This document shows positions 23,813 to 35,954 of a stretch of DNA of 64,000 nucleotides, one piece after another. Location of the stretch: contig BSBM01001719.1 of the NCBI GenBank assembly GCA_027924585.1, positions 8,552,001 to 8,616,000 on the forward strand, in the 5' to 3' direction. The DNA comes from Larix kaempferi (taxonomy: Eukaryota; Streptophyta; Pinopsida; Pinales; Pinaceae). The number at the start of each line of letters is the position of its first letter. Position 1 is the stretch's first letter. The notes under the pieces are model-generated. The model was given only the letters and a program-made list of their open reading frames with translations. It had not been told where the DNA came from and ran no database searches. The position numbers were made by a program, and so were the translations under genes.

Positions 23813-24358
23813 ATTGTCCACATATTGTGCATATTGCGAATTTGATTTCAACATTCTATGTTATTGGGATGGTTATTTCCAGCTTGTAATTGTCTTAACA
23901 ATAAGATTGAAGATAATAATACAACCATCTATTGATGTTGTATTTGTTGTTATATCTGTTATATAAGAAGAGTTTTTAGATCTGGTTTATGCATGTGAAG
24001 TTGCCCTAGAGGGATGGAAACTCATTGGAATTATTTGTATATTTTTTCCTTGAATTGCCATGAATTTTGGGGCTACTAGAAGTGAATTATTGTAATTGTT
24101 TTGTTTATATTCTATACATTAATATACAACAGTCCTAAATGATGAAAATTCTAGGGATAAACAAGGAACCTTCTAGAAAGAAGGTGAACTTTTAGATTTG
24201 CATTAATTTCCCATTACAGATGAAATTTCAACATTGCCTAGTAATTCTTTTTTTTCCTTTCTTATGATCAATCTTTGATATCTGGCTTATTTAGTACACC
24301 CTTAATTGTTTGAATGTGGAATTTTTGCACCATTGCATAGAGTATAGAAATATCACAA

Positions 24359-25764
24359 TGCCAGGTCCCCTCCCGTCAATCCAATGCAAGGGGGGAAACA
24401 TGACTAAGATTCTGGGGCTTATTCGGGAAACTCAGCCCCATTCTTTACTAACAAAATTCATGATAAAAATCAATGCATAATTAAATTATACAGCGGAATA
24501 ATTAAAAAAATTTAACACACAGATAAAGTAGAATGCATCAGCATGTTTCTCCAGCTTGAAAGGTGAAACCACATGCATCTAATTAATACCCTTCTCATGC
24601 TATGTACAGGATTTGTGTTGATTAACTTAAGATGGTCATTTCATTCTATTAACAAAATAGTCACCAATTAACACATTGCAAAATACAAAATGGACATAAT
24701 TCAAACCACAGAGAATAATTATCTTTAACATGAATCTGTCCAAACAACTGGCTATGTGAGAGCAACATTCCACCCAACCATAGGTCCTTATCCATCCTAT
24801 ATTCTTTCAGTTGAGAGACCACCCCCGAGATAGGATGTGTATCCACTAAGGAGGGACTAAACAGGCTCACTCAAAGCCATGGTTTCACAAAAATAGTCAT
24901 GCTAAACCAACACACAGTTGGGTTTATCAAGCATTTCCAATCTTTCTTCTATCTTCTTATCTATCATCCACGCTTGGATTTTCTCAGTTCTGTCACCAAA
25001 TAACTATGTCCTGTAATTGGATTTTTGGGCTATAAAATCGGGGTTTTCGTATGGATTTATGGGCATATAACACTCTCAAACTCGCCCCAAGGTTCAGTTC
25101 TATGGATCCCCCATTGGATTTCACTGTCCACGCGAATTTATGTGCGTTTATGGCACTTCAAAACGTGGGTTCATGCAAAGCTGCAATTTTTGGTTTTCTC
25201 CCTGTTCAGTCTGTGTAATGGATGGATATTGAAGCTTAGATGTTCAAAAATTGAATGGGAATGAGGAAGAATGAATTCCCATGAGGTAGAGTGACTTGTG
25301 GGTCAAAGAAACAGATCCCATACCTACCATACGAATTTTTGAGTTTCCCATGCTCCACTGAAGCCATGGACTGATTTCTTCAACTACTTCCTTACAACAG
25401 AATTAAATGTCAACAAGAAAAGTCAAATGGGTTCACAAGATGACATTTGGAAGCATATGGTTCAACCCCACAACCCCCTCACCACTCCCTTGGGGATACA
25501 CATGGCCCCCTCTTATTAGTTGCTTCCATAGCCATTTTTTGGTATTTTATTGCATGATGTTTATTTACATCATGTTTATAATGTTCCATGGCTTATTAGC
25601 ACATGGATACCAAAATATCAAATATTTGTCCATTTTAAATAAAATCCGAACATACACTAGCGGGGCCTTGGCCTTGAGCTCCACGTTAGGAAAACATACA
25701 TCCCATGTATACAATATTTACATTAAAACCAATATATCCTAAGGGTCAAAATGTAGGTATTACA
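24359..25764 (-). repeat. 3' LTR of the LARD-like element
   Basis: On the minus strand it starts TGTAATACC and ends GGGGACCTGGCA. Homologous along its length to 39012-40374, with small indels. Confidence 0.9.
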
Positions 25765-25780
25765 ATCCCATCCCCCTTAG
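25765..25780 (-). other. Polypurine tract of the LARD-like element
   Basis: On the minus strand CTAAGGGGGATGGGAT, immediately before the LTR start TGTAATACC. Confidence 0.8.
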
Positions 25781-25880
25781 AATAACAATGTCCTCGGTGT
25801 TCCAATACTTAGGAATACATATACAATTTACACATCCAAAATTTTCAAAAATTTCGCAGGTCTGCCCTGCATTATATCAT

Positions 25881-26345
25881 TTAATTTGGACTTTCAGGAA
25901 CAAGTCCTTTGGCTTCCACAAGCTGTTCCCGCTGGTTCTGATCTTCCATCTCATCGAAAACTCTGAAACCTTCAAGGTTACTATCCCTCTTGCTCGTCAT
26001 TGTTGGGCAGTTGCAGAAGAGATGATTTCCTCCACATTCCCAACATTTCAATGGCCGCTTCTTCTCTTCTTGCTCAATTTCTTTTGAATCTTTCCACCTG
26101 GAACGTTTCTTAGTGGGCTGATTGGATGAATGCATACTCATTGATCCATTGTCCATTCCTCGGCTGATTGTTTCTAGAATGTTTTTTACCTACCTTTGCA
26201 GACAAACAGAGTCCTGCAAAACCTTATGGTTCATCTCATTCTGTTGGTTTTGCAGCTTGAGCGTTTCTCCAAGACTCTCTTGGGTCTTGGCAATTGTTTG
26301 AAGAATATTTTCAGCCAAATCCATTAGCTTTTGGTTTGTTTCCAT
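25881..26345 (-). pseudogene. Small Gag-like protein with CCHC zinc knuckle
   Basis: ATG at 26345 (METNQKLMD...), stop at 25881. The N-terminal part is a coiled-coil-like, glutamine-rich helix. An in-frame TAG at 26190-26192 follows SVCLQR, and the frame continues with VKNILETISRG and a basic region, then the knuckle CWECGGNHLFCNC (C-x2-C-x3-H-x4-C), the form common in plant gypsy Gag. Without the stop the protein would be about 154 residues. It could bind the element's own RNA. Unusually it lies beside the 3' LTR rather than after the primer-binding site. No protease or RT is attached. Confidence 0.6.
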
Positions 26346-26381
26346 GGCCAATGTACACAATAGCACACTCTTTTCTCGCAA

Positions 26382-28940
26382 TTACCATTGTTTTTGTAAC
26401 CGCTGCAACCAATTAACTTCCACTTCTCACCTGTGAAATACATCATTGCATTTTATGTTAGGCCAAGCATAATATAAACATCAAAATCAGTCAATTAATT
26501 TCCTAATTGACATGGGTAGTCCATGCTTTATCCATGATAATTTCACACTTTTCATGCTTTCCCAACAGACACATGAGCTCATTTATGTCCATCCTGTCAC
26601 AGGGAATTAACTACTTCAGCATTCACAATTTATTTCAACCAAATAAACACACTCTACTTTCATCCATAACATGCATTCAATAATTTTATGTTTTCTAAAT
26701 GCATCAATAAAAAGGAAAGAGGAGAGTAATGGTTTTCCCCTCTTAATCTTGCTCCAATCTTGAGCCACACCACCACTTTGGTTCCATGATCCTTAGCCTT
26801 TTTCACTTCAATGTGAATGCTTTACTTTCCCTTTATTGGCTATGACACTTAGTGTCTAAGGTCTATCCAAGACCTCTCAACCAGGGAACCTTTCCACATG
26901 GTTTGTCTACAAAACTCTTGACTGCTAGGACCCACACAAGTCCACTAGCACCATATTTCATTGTTGCTCATACAGAGATTTCTAGGACAGTCACATGTCC
27001 AAATGCATCCTTCGGATGCCTTCATAGTTCTTAAGTTTCCTGCACTGACCAAAGTTTCCAACATAGAAACAATAGTGTATCAACTTGGTTGTCATAAGAT
27101 TTGTTCATGAAATTTTCATTATCCAATATAAGAAATTAATGAAAATTAAATACTTATCTATATTGGGCATTTCCTCGCTACTCCACAGGTTTCCTTCTCT
27201 GCTTTACAAGCCTTGGATCACCTATGGGGTGGATGTTTGGCCAGCACACATGCTACTCCACAACATCAAGTAGTTAATGCCCAACCAGTTTACTCTCTGG
27301 ATTTACCAAGCATTGGTGGTGCCAAACCAGTCCCATACCTGGTTTTCCCTCTACATTCCCAAGCCAGTACATCCATCTGGGTCATCAGCCAATGGAAGGA
27401 AACTGCACCACAGTTATTTCTAGGTCAAGGCTCTACTATGGAGTCGTAGGCATACAACAACCCTTCACCAATACCTCCACAACATCCAAGTAACTAATTC
27501 CAAACCAGTACACCGACTGGATTTATTAGGAATACAACAACCCTTCATCAATATCACCACACATTCACACACACAACAACCTCTTCACAACAACCCCTCA
27601 CAACAACCCTTCATATATAGCAACCCTTCCACCACAACCCCTCACAACAACCTTTCACTTTGCTTCTTCTGTTTGCAGCACCAAATTGCATCTGTTCAAG
27701 CTGACAACACAAGATGGATAAGCAAGCTCATCAGTATTGTTGCTCTAAAACTGTAAACATATTTCATAACATTCACTATCAAATATTGAAACACCAGGAA
27801 TGCGTCCATTCCCTTAAGGTCTATTCAATATTGACAATCTTGTCATAACCCGACATCAGAAAATTGTGCACCCCTTTCCGATGTGATCCATGTAGGCCCT
27901 ACTCATACTCAAGCAGTCTGCCATAATGGAAATAAAATCAAAACATGCCCTGCATATTGACTTTAATAATAAGACATGCATATTCTTAGCTAGGGTCACA
28001 TAACACTTATCCATTTGCAGATGTAGTCTTTCTTCATTAATGTGGAATGGGGGCTCCCTTCTCTGACTTAATAGTCCCTCGGTTTTCCACCCCAATATTT
28101 TTCACGTTCCATAACCCACATATGCCTTCTTGGCATAATCTTACCATCTCACTCACATGATTTATCAACATGCAGTGCATATGGGACATCCTCATATTGT
28201 TTGGCTCTTGTAAATGGCATCACTTCTCCCATTATGGTTTTATGTTTGCTGCCATACATGAACATCCACTTTACAACATGTCCTCCTGACACAATTCATA
28301 TAAGCCAAATAGTCATTAGTCATTTATTAGCAAAATTCCAAATCTGAGATTTACAAATCTGTCATTTACAATTCTTCTTTCTAATAGAACTTAGAGTTTG
28401 CAACCATGAGATTCCTTCTCATAAGCTCTAAATCAAAATTTTCAAGTATGTTTTCCTATAGAAATCAGATTTCACACATGTGAGATCCTCCTCATAATGT
28501 TTGGCTATTGCACATGGTAGCTTTCAGCCTTTATTGTTTTATTAGCCACATTTCCATGTCCAAGACAATCCAACTTGTGGTCTGTATCTTCAATCATCCA
28601 AACAAACAGTGAGTGTTTATGCATATAATATTTTTATTGCAACCTTTACAACAGTCATTAAAGTAATCTTCGGAATTATAACACTCCATAATTTAAACAC
28701 TCTCAGTTGTTAAACTTCATCTATGCAATCAATTTAAAGCTTTTAAATGCTCATTACTTCATAGCCATATCATTTATACAACTCTGTCCTTCCAACGGAG
28801 CACTCTCGCAGCCCATCAAACATGACTACCTTCATGCAATCCTTCCCTTGCATTCATAGCATCTCATGAAATGATCTCAGAATTATCATTAATTCATCAT
28901 TTCATCTATTGCTTAATTGTAATGAAACATATACATATAT
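26382..28940 (-). other. Non-coding interior of the LARD-like element (3' half)
   Basis: No supported gene. A low-complexity stretch rich in CAACAACCC / CCTTCACA words lies at about 27450-27660, and an imperfect short duplication (ACCAGT...CTGGATTTA) at about 27286 and 27503. The nested copia is inserted at 28941. Confidence 0.5.
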
Positions 28941-29544
28941 TGTTGATGTGTATGTAACTTCGGAATGTACTTCATCTATGTATTTCATATATATTTATTG
29001 TACCCTTATAAGAGATGTGTTATTCCTCTATAAGGAAGTGTCGTCATGTGTATTGACAAGTGTCGCAAGTGTGTGTACTTGCCGATGGGTTATTAGACCA
29101 CCATGTGTGGGGTCGGCCCTAAAATATATATTATATTGTGGATGTACCTAGCTAGACAAGTCGGCCCCATAGTGTAATTAGGCAAACAGGTTAAGTATAA
29201 ATAGAGATCAGGAGATCTCTATTTGATCACTCGGAAACTCATACTTCTCTCACTCAGAAAGTGGCGCACTAGTGAGGAGGAGGATCATCTGCTATTAGGA
29301 GACTATCTCAGTGTATTTTGGTTGCACTTTGGTTAAGACATTGCTCTCTCTATCTCTGAGGAAGTTGTGGGGTTTTTCACCTTAGGGTTTTCCCCACGGA
29401 AACTCTGTGTCTCTTGTATCTCATGCTTTTGATTCTTATGATGCTTGTCATGCTTATCATGATTGTTATGCATTGATATATTGTACATGTTATTCTCTCA
29501 ATAAAGATCCTAGAGTATTGTGAATTATTGCTCAAAATTTAACA
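28941..29544 (+). repeat. 5' LTR of nested copia
   Basis: Starts TGTTGATGTG and ends AAATTTAACA. The TATA box TATAAATAG is at 29196-29204. Confidence 0.95.
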
Positions 29545-29556
29545 TGGTATCAGAGC
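29545..29556 (+). other. Primer-binding site, initiator-Met tRNA type
   Basis: TGGTATCAGAGC directly follows the LTR; this is the standard plant copia primer site. Confidence 0.95.
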
Positions 29557-30118
29557 TAACCTGAGAAGAAGACATTGTGCAGTGACGGAAACTAGGGTTT
29601 CTTGTTTATTGGGTTTCTCTCCATAGATATCGGAAAAGCAGTATAGTAGATTGACTCTAATCATCAAGGAGAATCTATCTGTCCAATCAAAATTCAATTC
29701 TGAGCATTTTTATATTTGGCCCTAAAAATTAGGGTTTCCTCCAAAATAGGAATTTCTGGAATCTGAAGACATAGCTGGAAGCTCCTTGCAAAAATCGAAG
29801 TTTAGAGCTTTGGATCGAGGTTTTTGGCTGGGTAGATCTTCGGGAAACTCAAACCCTAATTCAGGGCTCTCCTTAGTGAAACTGGGAAGACAAAAAGGCA
29901 GTTTTGAAGGGTGTAGCTTTGCAAATATCAAATTTTGAATACACCAGGTTGATCAGCTCATCAAGGCGCATCTTTCTATCCTTTCAGAAAGTTGAAATTC
30001 ACATTTTGAATTTTTAGGGTTTTTTCGACAAACCCTAATTCGGGACCAGATCCAATTTTCAGCAATTCAAGTGGTAAGACCTAAAACTTTTCTATTTCCA
30101 TTTGAATTACTCTTTAAG

Positions 30119-31017
30119 ATGTCTCATCACACCAAGCTTGAGGATAAGCTTGAAGGGGCTGATAACTTCCGAGCCTGGAAGTATAGGATTGGGTTAATCC
30201 TGGAAGAGAATGCGTTGGACTCATATATAAAAGAAGACATCCTTATCCCAGAGGATGAAGAGGCTAAGATATTGCATAAGAAGAACTTGGTCAAGGCAAA
30301 GAGAATCATGCTGATTCTATCAAAGACCATCTCATCCCCCATGTGTCATCTCTGAAGACACCCAAGGAGATGTTTGACTCCTTGACCAAGTTATTTGAAG
30401 GGAAGAACATAAATCGGAAGATGACTCTGCGGAATCAATTGAAAGGGGTCAAGATGTTGAATGGAGAGACCATTCAATCTTACTTCTCCAAGGTCTCTCA
30501 GATCAAGGAACAACTTGAAGCTGTGGATGAAGTAGTGGACAATAGTGAAGTTGTTATGACCACTCTGAATGGCCTACGTAGGTCATGGGACTCCTTTATT
30601 CAAGGAATCTGTGCAAGAAAGAAATTGATCTCTTTCAGTAAACTGTGGGAGGAATGCTCTCAAAAATAAGCCAGGCTTGTAGCTCAAGAAGAGAAAATGG
30701 GAGGTGAAGATCAAGCTCTCGCAGCTCACACCAAAAGAAGCAAGCCCAAGAAGGAGCACTCTCACTACAAGAAGTCCACTCACTATCACCAAAAGAATAA
30801 GAAGGATCTAAGGTGCTTCACATGCAATGAGAAGGGTCACTTTGCTTCAGATTGTCCCAAGAACAAAAGGGATAACAACAACAACTCCAGCAAGAAGAAG
30901 AAGGGCAACAAAAGAAAGTTCCATGCTCATTTTGCCGAGGATGATGAACCTCCAAAGAAGAAGGCTAGGGCAGAAAGTGATGATAGTGATGATGACTCAT
31001 CAAGTGAAGAAGAGTAG
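30119..31017 (+). pseudogene. Copia Gag (nested element)
   Basis: Nucleocapsid-capsid protein. ATG at 30119 (MSHHTKLEDKLEGADNFRAW); the W-Y-I-L pattern and the following KEMFDSLTKLFEGKN...LRNQLKG, SYFSKVSQIKEQLE and VVMTTLNGL--SWDSFIQGI are those of the UBN2-type copia Gag. A frameshift near 30320-30340 joins two frames, and an in-frame TAA follows ECSQK at 30667. The CCHC knuckle is CFTCNEKGHFASDC (C-x2-C-x4-H-x4-C, intact), followed by a basic then an acidic tail ending SSSEEE and a TAG at 31015. Pol continues in the same frame after this TAG. Confidence 0.9.
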
Positions 31018-31446
31018 GTTCTAATCTCTGCTCTCACAGGTACTATCTCCCATTGTTGTAATGATTGGTTAATTGACAGTGGGGCTTCCAAACACATGAT
31101 TGGGTTTAAGGAATCTTTTGTAAACCTATATGAACATGAATCACCCCATAAGGTGAAACTTGGGGATGATTATCAATACCCAATCAAAGGAAGTGGTGAA
31201 GCCTCCTACAACCTAGATTCTGGAAAATCTTTGAAGATGAAAGAAGTCCTTTATGTACCTAGGCTCAAGAAGAATCTTCTCTCCATCTCTGCATTGGATG
31301 CAAAAGACATGAGGGTTGCATTTGTAGATGGCCAAGTCCTAATGTGGCCAAAGGATAAATCTATTGATGATGCAGTGGTGATTGGAGAGCAAGAGGGAGG
31401 ATTGTACAAATTGAAGGGACAACCTGAACTTGTTATGGTGACATGA
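31018..31446 (+). pseudogene. Copia protease and start of the GAG-pre-integrase region
   Basis: The active site WLIDSGASKHM (catalytic D-S-G at 31075-31083) is intact. It is followed by the usual copia strands (VKLGDDYQYPIKGSGEA, VLYVPRLKKNLLSI-AL) and the beginning of the pre-integrase region (GLYKL). The frame stops at 31444. The zinc-binding HHCC region and the integrase core that should follow are absent. Confidence 0.85.
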
Positions 31447-32700
31447 AGACAAAGATTCATCCATAGTCATGGATCACATGGAGGTATGTATGATTTGGTT
31501 TTGAAAAGGTTAACTTATGAGTTATGCAGGTCATTGAAGACAACAAGAAAACATTGCTAGACATAACTAGCAAATATGGTGAACAGGTATGTTTTCCTTA
31601 TATCATAGGATCTCTTATATAAGTATGCATGGCATGATTGATGATGATTTTTCATAAAGACATAGGTTTGAATAATCATGGGTGTATGCATATTATGTGT
31701 CTTACCTTAATTAATGATATGACTAACCAGAATAGTCATAGGTTCGAGTAATCATAGGTTTAGACATGTTATGTTTCTTATGATATGACTAACCATAAGA
31801 GTCCTATATAAACCTTGAATGCTAATGCTTATTATTTCTGTTTGAAATAATCATGACTATACATGCTTGAGATTATTGTAGTATTGAGAATATACTAATG
31901 AATGTATGATTTTGTATGAGATCACAAGGATAACACAATCATGATACTAACAAGCATGCATAAGGATCGAGAATGAATATAAGTTCAAGAACAGGTAATC
32001 CAGGAAGCAAAGATCAAGAGGGAGCACACTCCAGTGGTTTCTGCAAGGATGCAGATATTCAAAGGGAGTTGACCATCTCTATACATTCCACAACAGAAAG
32101 GTGTAGAAGAAGCTACTTTAGATTAGGACTCCAGCAACTCCTGTAAGGAAGCAAAGACTAAGAGGGAGTCCACCCAACAAACAAACAAAGATAAGTATTT
32201 TAATTATCATTTCTTGCATATTTGTTTGTTTAAATAAAATTGTTCAATGATGTATATGCTCATGTTCCTAGACTTAGAATATGTATTGTGCATATTAGAA
32301 TGATTGCATTAATGAACAGTATACTACTAATATGCATGTGATGGGTAAGTGGCCTATGGCACTGTACAACATTCCATTACTACTTATCTAGAATGAAACC
32401 TCTTTGCTGACATGTTGGGAGTAGTGCAAACTCTTAACAATGTTCTAGTAGAGACTGGAAGGCATCTAGAAAGTTATGGAACATGGATAAATGTTGTATT
32501 GAAGCATTGACTAAGATAATTGCATGACTGTGTGACATATTTCTTTATGTGTAAGAATTTGTTCTGAAAATTATGAGATGTTTCTAATCATGCAATTTAA
32601 CTTGTTTTGTAGGAAAGACCGTATACCTTCACCTACGAAAGAAGGACTACAACATTTGTTCCAGCAACAAAGATATCTATTGAAGATATTGAAGTTCCCA
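31447..32700 (+). other. Exon-like insertion replacing copia integrase
   Basis: No copia domain can be read here. A 57-base segment (31530-31586) is bounded by TATGCAG and GTATGTTT and encodes VIEDNKKTLLDITSKYGEQ; a second (32613 to about 32700) follows TTGTTTTGTAG and reads ERPYTFTYERRTTTFVPATK and on, in the same phase. Between them is AT-rich, intron-like DNA. The second piece joins copia RT at about 32700. I read this as a possible host-gene fragment with introns, but two short frames with splice-like borders could be chance. The host protein is not recognised. Confidence 0.35.
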
Positions 32701-34038
32701 GGATATGGGGAGAATGCCATGATCCGTCGATCATGAAGAATGATGTTTGGGATGTAGTCCCAAGACCTGAAGGGAAGTTTGTTATGACTTCCATATGGAT
32801 CTATCAGATCAAGCATGCTGCAGATGGTAGCATAGAGATATATAAAAGTGGTGAAATAGAAGATACACCAGATGGATTTCAAGACAGCTTTCTTGAATGG
32901 TGTAGTTGAAGAAGAAGGGTATGTGGAGCAACCACTTGATTCTGAGACACATGACAGCAGAACTTGGTATGGTAGGATAGACAACTTTCTATCCAGTTTG
33001 GGCTTTACCAAGAGTAAAGCGGATTCCAACCTTTACTACAAGGTTGAGGAAGGGAATCCTGTGATTCTACTCATGTATGTGGATGACTTATTTGTAACAG
33101 GAGATGACAGATTGATTGCAGATACAAAGAGGAAGCTTGCTGTTGAGTTTGATATGAAGGACCTGGGGATGATGCATTATTTCCTAGGTATGGAGGTGTG
33201 GCAGAGTACAGATGGGATATTCCTTGGACAAGGGAAGTATACTGTAGATATCCTGAAGAAGTTCGGGATGATGGATTGCAAGGCCATGGCCACACCTATG
33301 GCATCGAATCTGAAGCTTCTATGTGATGCTTCATCTGAACCGGTTGATGTCTCTATGTATCGTCAGATGATTGGGTCCTTGATGTACCTGACGAACACGA
33401 GACCAAATATTTGCTTTGCGGTGAACACATTGAGCCAATTCCTAACGGATCCGAGGAGTGCTCACCTGGTTGTTGTAAAGCATATTCTGAGGTACCTGAA
33501 GGGTACAGTTGATTATGGAATCGGGTATGAAGCGAATCAAAAGTTTAACATGCAAGGTTATGTTGATTCAGATTGGGCAGGCAGTGCTGCAGATAGGAAG
33601 AGCACATCTGGGTGTTGCTTCAATATGGGATCAGGTGTGATCTCTTGGTTTAGCAGGAAGCAATCCTGCGTAGCACTGAGTACAGCTGAGGCAGAGTATG
33701 TTGTAGCCTGTTCAGCTAGCTATGAGGCAGTATGGCTTCGGAAGCTACTGTCTGAGTTATTTGATCTCCCGTTGGATGCTACTGGTATATTCTGTGATAA
33801 CCAGAGTTGTGTGAAGCTGTCTAAGAACCCATTGTTTCACGACAGGTCAAAACAAATAGAGATCAAATATCACTATATCAGGGATATGGTGCAGAGAGGA
33901 GCAGTGAAGCTCCTGTATGTTGCGACGGATGAGCAGATTGCAGATGTATTGACGAAGCCATTAGCCAGAGTGAAGTTCGAGTACTTCAAAGAGAGGCTTG
34001 GTGTTCTTCAGATCGATGACACTTGGAGGAAGAAGTGA
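32701..34038 (+). pseudogene. Copia reverse transcriptase and RNase H
   Basis: The RT N-terminus (IMKNDVWDVVPRPEGK, IKHAADGS) is at 32724-32840 in another frame. A 388-codon frame then runs from 32872: MDFKTAFLNGVVEEE, WYGRIDNFLSSLGFTKS, the catalytic box Y-V-D-D at 33076-33087, MKDLGMMHYFLGMEVWQ, and the RNase H signatures GYVDSDWAGS, STAEAEYV, CDNQSC, then EQIADVLTKPLAR. The part of RT between the two frames (palm motif with ARLVA-like sequence) and a segment before WYGRID are deleted. So the C-terminal half is well preserved but the enzyme is incomplete. The ATG is not a natural start. Confidence 0.95.
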
Positions 34039-34137
34039 TGGAGACATTTGCTGAAGCCATTCCAAGCATGTTGGAAGGAGGATCCTTCACATGGCTATGG
34101 ATGTAAGCACTGGATGATGTTCTAGTTTCTGCTCTGT

Positions 34138-34575
34138 ATGATCAGTTGGATCATTTACATTTGTGTATATATGCATCAGGATGATGCTGGATATGATCAG
34201 TTGGATCATTTGTATTTATTTTGTATATGCATCATGTTGGATGCTTGGACCATGTATCTGTATTTGTATCAGGTGGATACATTGTATGATCAGGTAGATC
34301 ATGTATGTTGATATATATTAGGTATGATAAGATGGATCATGTATTTGTTTGTATCAGGTGGATACATTGTATTATCAGGTGGATCATGTATGATGATATG
34401 TATCAGGTAGATACTTGGTATGCATCAGGTGGATGCAGTGTATGATCGGGATGATTATAGATGACGAGCTTCAGGATGTTGCTCCAGATGACATGCAACA
34501 GGATGTTGCAATGATGATGATCAGGATGATCATGTGTACATCAGGATGATGTATGGTGAGTATCAGGATGATACT
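34138..34575 (+). repeat. Array of about 16 short stem-loops with conserved loop
   Basis: Between the pol stop and the 3' LTR, 15-17-base inverted repeats recur with stem-loop form: stem, loop AGGTG/AGGAT/AGGTA/AGTTG, complementary stem. Examples: ATGATC-AGTTG-GATCAT (34138), GCATC-AGGAT-GATGC (34173), TGTATC-AGGTG-GATACA (34265 and 34350), TGCATC-AGGTG-GATGCA (34421), TGCAAC-AGGAT-GTTGCA (34494), TACATC-AGGAT-GATGTA (34537), AGTATC-AGGAT-GATACT (34559). Both sides of the stem change together. This suggests structured RNA in the element's 3' untranslated region. Some units have a mismatch or G-T pair. Confidence 0.75.
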
Positions 34576-34600
34576 TTATGGTTGTGGATCAGGTTGTGCA

Positions 34601-35150
34601 GATGACCATGTCTGGGAGATCCTATAGGTTGGAGTTGTGTACCCGTAACAGCCTGGGATACTCTTTCGAGACATTGCTCTGGGAGGACATGTAATTTGTG
34701 CCCTGGGAGATTTCAAGTCAAAGTTGTGTACCCGTAACATCATGAGATGCTCTTGCGAGGTTTTTTCCTATGGCATGTAATTTGTGCCCTGGGAGATTTC
34801 AGGTCAGAGTTGTGTACCCGTAACATCCTGAGATGCTCTTTCGAGGTTTTGCCATGACCACATGTAATTTGTGCCCTGGGGAGATTTCAGGTCGGAGTTG
34901 TGTACCTGTAACATCGTGAGATGCTCTTGCTAGGTTTTGTGGTGACCACATGTAATTTGTGCCCTAGGGAGATTTCAGGTCGGAGTTGTGTACCCGTAAC
35001 ATCCTAAAATGCTCTTGCTAGGTTTTGTGGTGGGGTCACATGTAATAAGTCTTGGAGATCTGGACAGGATGAAAAAGGCCTCAGATGCTCTTTAGGGTTC
35101 TTGCTAGGCAAGAGACTCTTTAAAGGTTTTGTGACGCACGTAATAAGCCC
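34601..35150 (+). repeat. Tandem repeats of about 87 bases in the copia 3' UTR
   Basis: CATGTAATTTGTGCCCT recurs at 34688, 34774, 34861 and 34949, with a degenerate copy at 35039. Each unit contains TTGTGTACCCGTAACATC and GAGATGCTCTT. Spacing is 86-90 bases. Partial units flank the array. Confidence 0.9.
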
Positions 35151-35360
35151 TGAGGATTCCACAGTATGGCCAGTAATGACGAAGACCTGCAGGTGGTGGG
35201 CCTACATCCAGTATGAAAAAGGACTGGCTCTGTAGAACTTCCTATGACGAGTAGAGTTAGAGATTGGTTGAGATAGCAGCAGCAGTGACGATGATGATGA
35301 CGATGATCCCGAGAAGAAGACATGTCTAGCAAATTTGTGTCGAGAAATACCTTCCTAGTT

Positions 35361-35954
35361 AAGAGGGAGTGTTGATGTATATGTAACTTTGGAATGTACT
35401 TCATCTATGTATTTCATATATATTTATTGTACCCTTATAAGAGATGTGTTATTCCTCTATAAGGAAGTGTCGTCATATGTATTGACAAGTGTCGCAAGTG
35501 TGTGTACTTGTCGATGGGTTATTAGACCACCATGTGTAGGGTCAGGCCTGAAATATTTATTATATTGTGGATGTACCTAGCTAGACAAGTTAGCCCCATA
35601 GTGTAACTGGGCAAACAGGTTAAGTATAAATAGAGATCACTCGAAAACTCATACTTCTCTCACTCAGAAACTGGTGCACTAGTGAGGAGGAGGATCATCT
35701 GCTACTAGGAGACTATCTCGGTGTATTTTGGTTGTACTTTGGTTGAGCCATTGCTCTCTCTATCTCTGAGTAAGTTGTGGGGTTTTTCACCTTAGGTTTT
35801 TCCCCACGGAAACTCTATGTCTCTTGTCTCTCATGCTTTTGATTCTTATGATGCTTGTCATGCTTATCATGATTGCTATGCATTGATATACTGTACATGT
35901 TATTCTCTCAGTAAAGATCCTAGAGTATTGTGAATTACTGCTCAAAATTTAACA
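35361..35954 (+). repeat. Polypurine tract and 3' LTR of nested copia
   Basis: AAGAGGGAG (35361-35369) precedes the LTR start TGTTGATG at 35370. The LTR ends AAATTTAACA at 35954. TATA box TATAAATAG at 35625-35633. Confidence 0.95.

Larger units (their letters stand above)
28941..35954 (+). mobile_element. Nested Ty1/copia retrotransposon with TSD
   Basis: LTRs at 28941-29544 and 35370-35954, flanked by TATAT on both sides (28936-28940 and 35955-35959). It has a perfect initiator-Met-type primer site, gag, protease, RT/RNase H and polypurine tract. Integrase is missing and is replaced by exon-like and AT-rich sequence (31447-32700). Reading frames are broken, so it is non-autonomous. The LTRs differ at about 29 of 585 aligned positions (hand count) plus a 19-base deletion in the 3' LTR. 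Confidence 0.95.

Noticed and set aside
34138-35150. CRISPR-like array
   Set aside because: Repeats are covarying stem-loops and an 87-base tandem array in a plant retrotransposon, without spacers of constant length.
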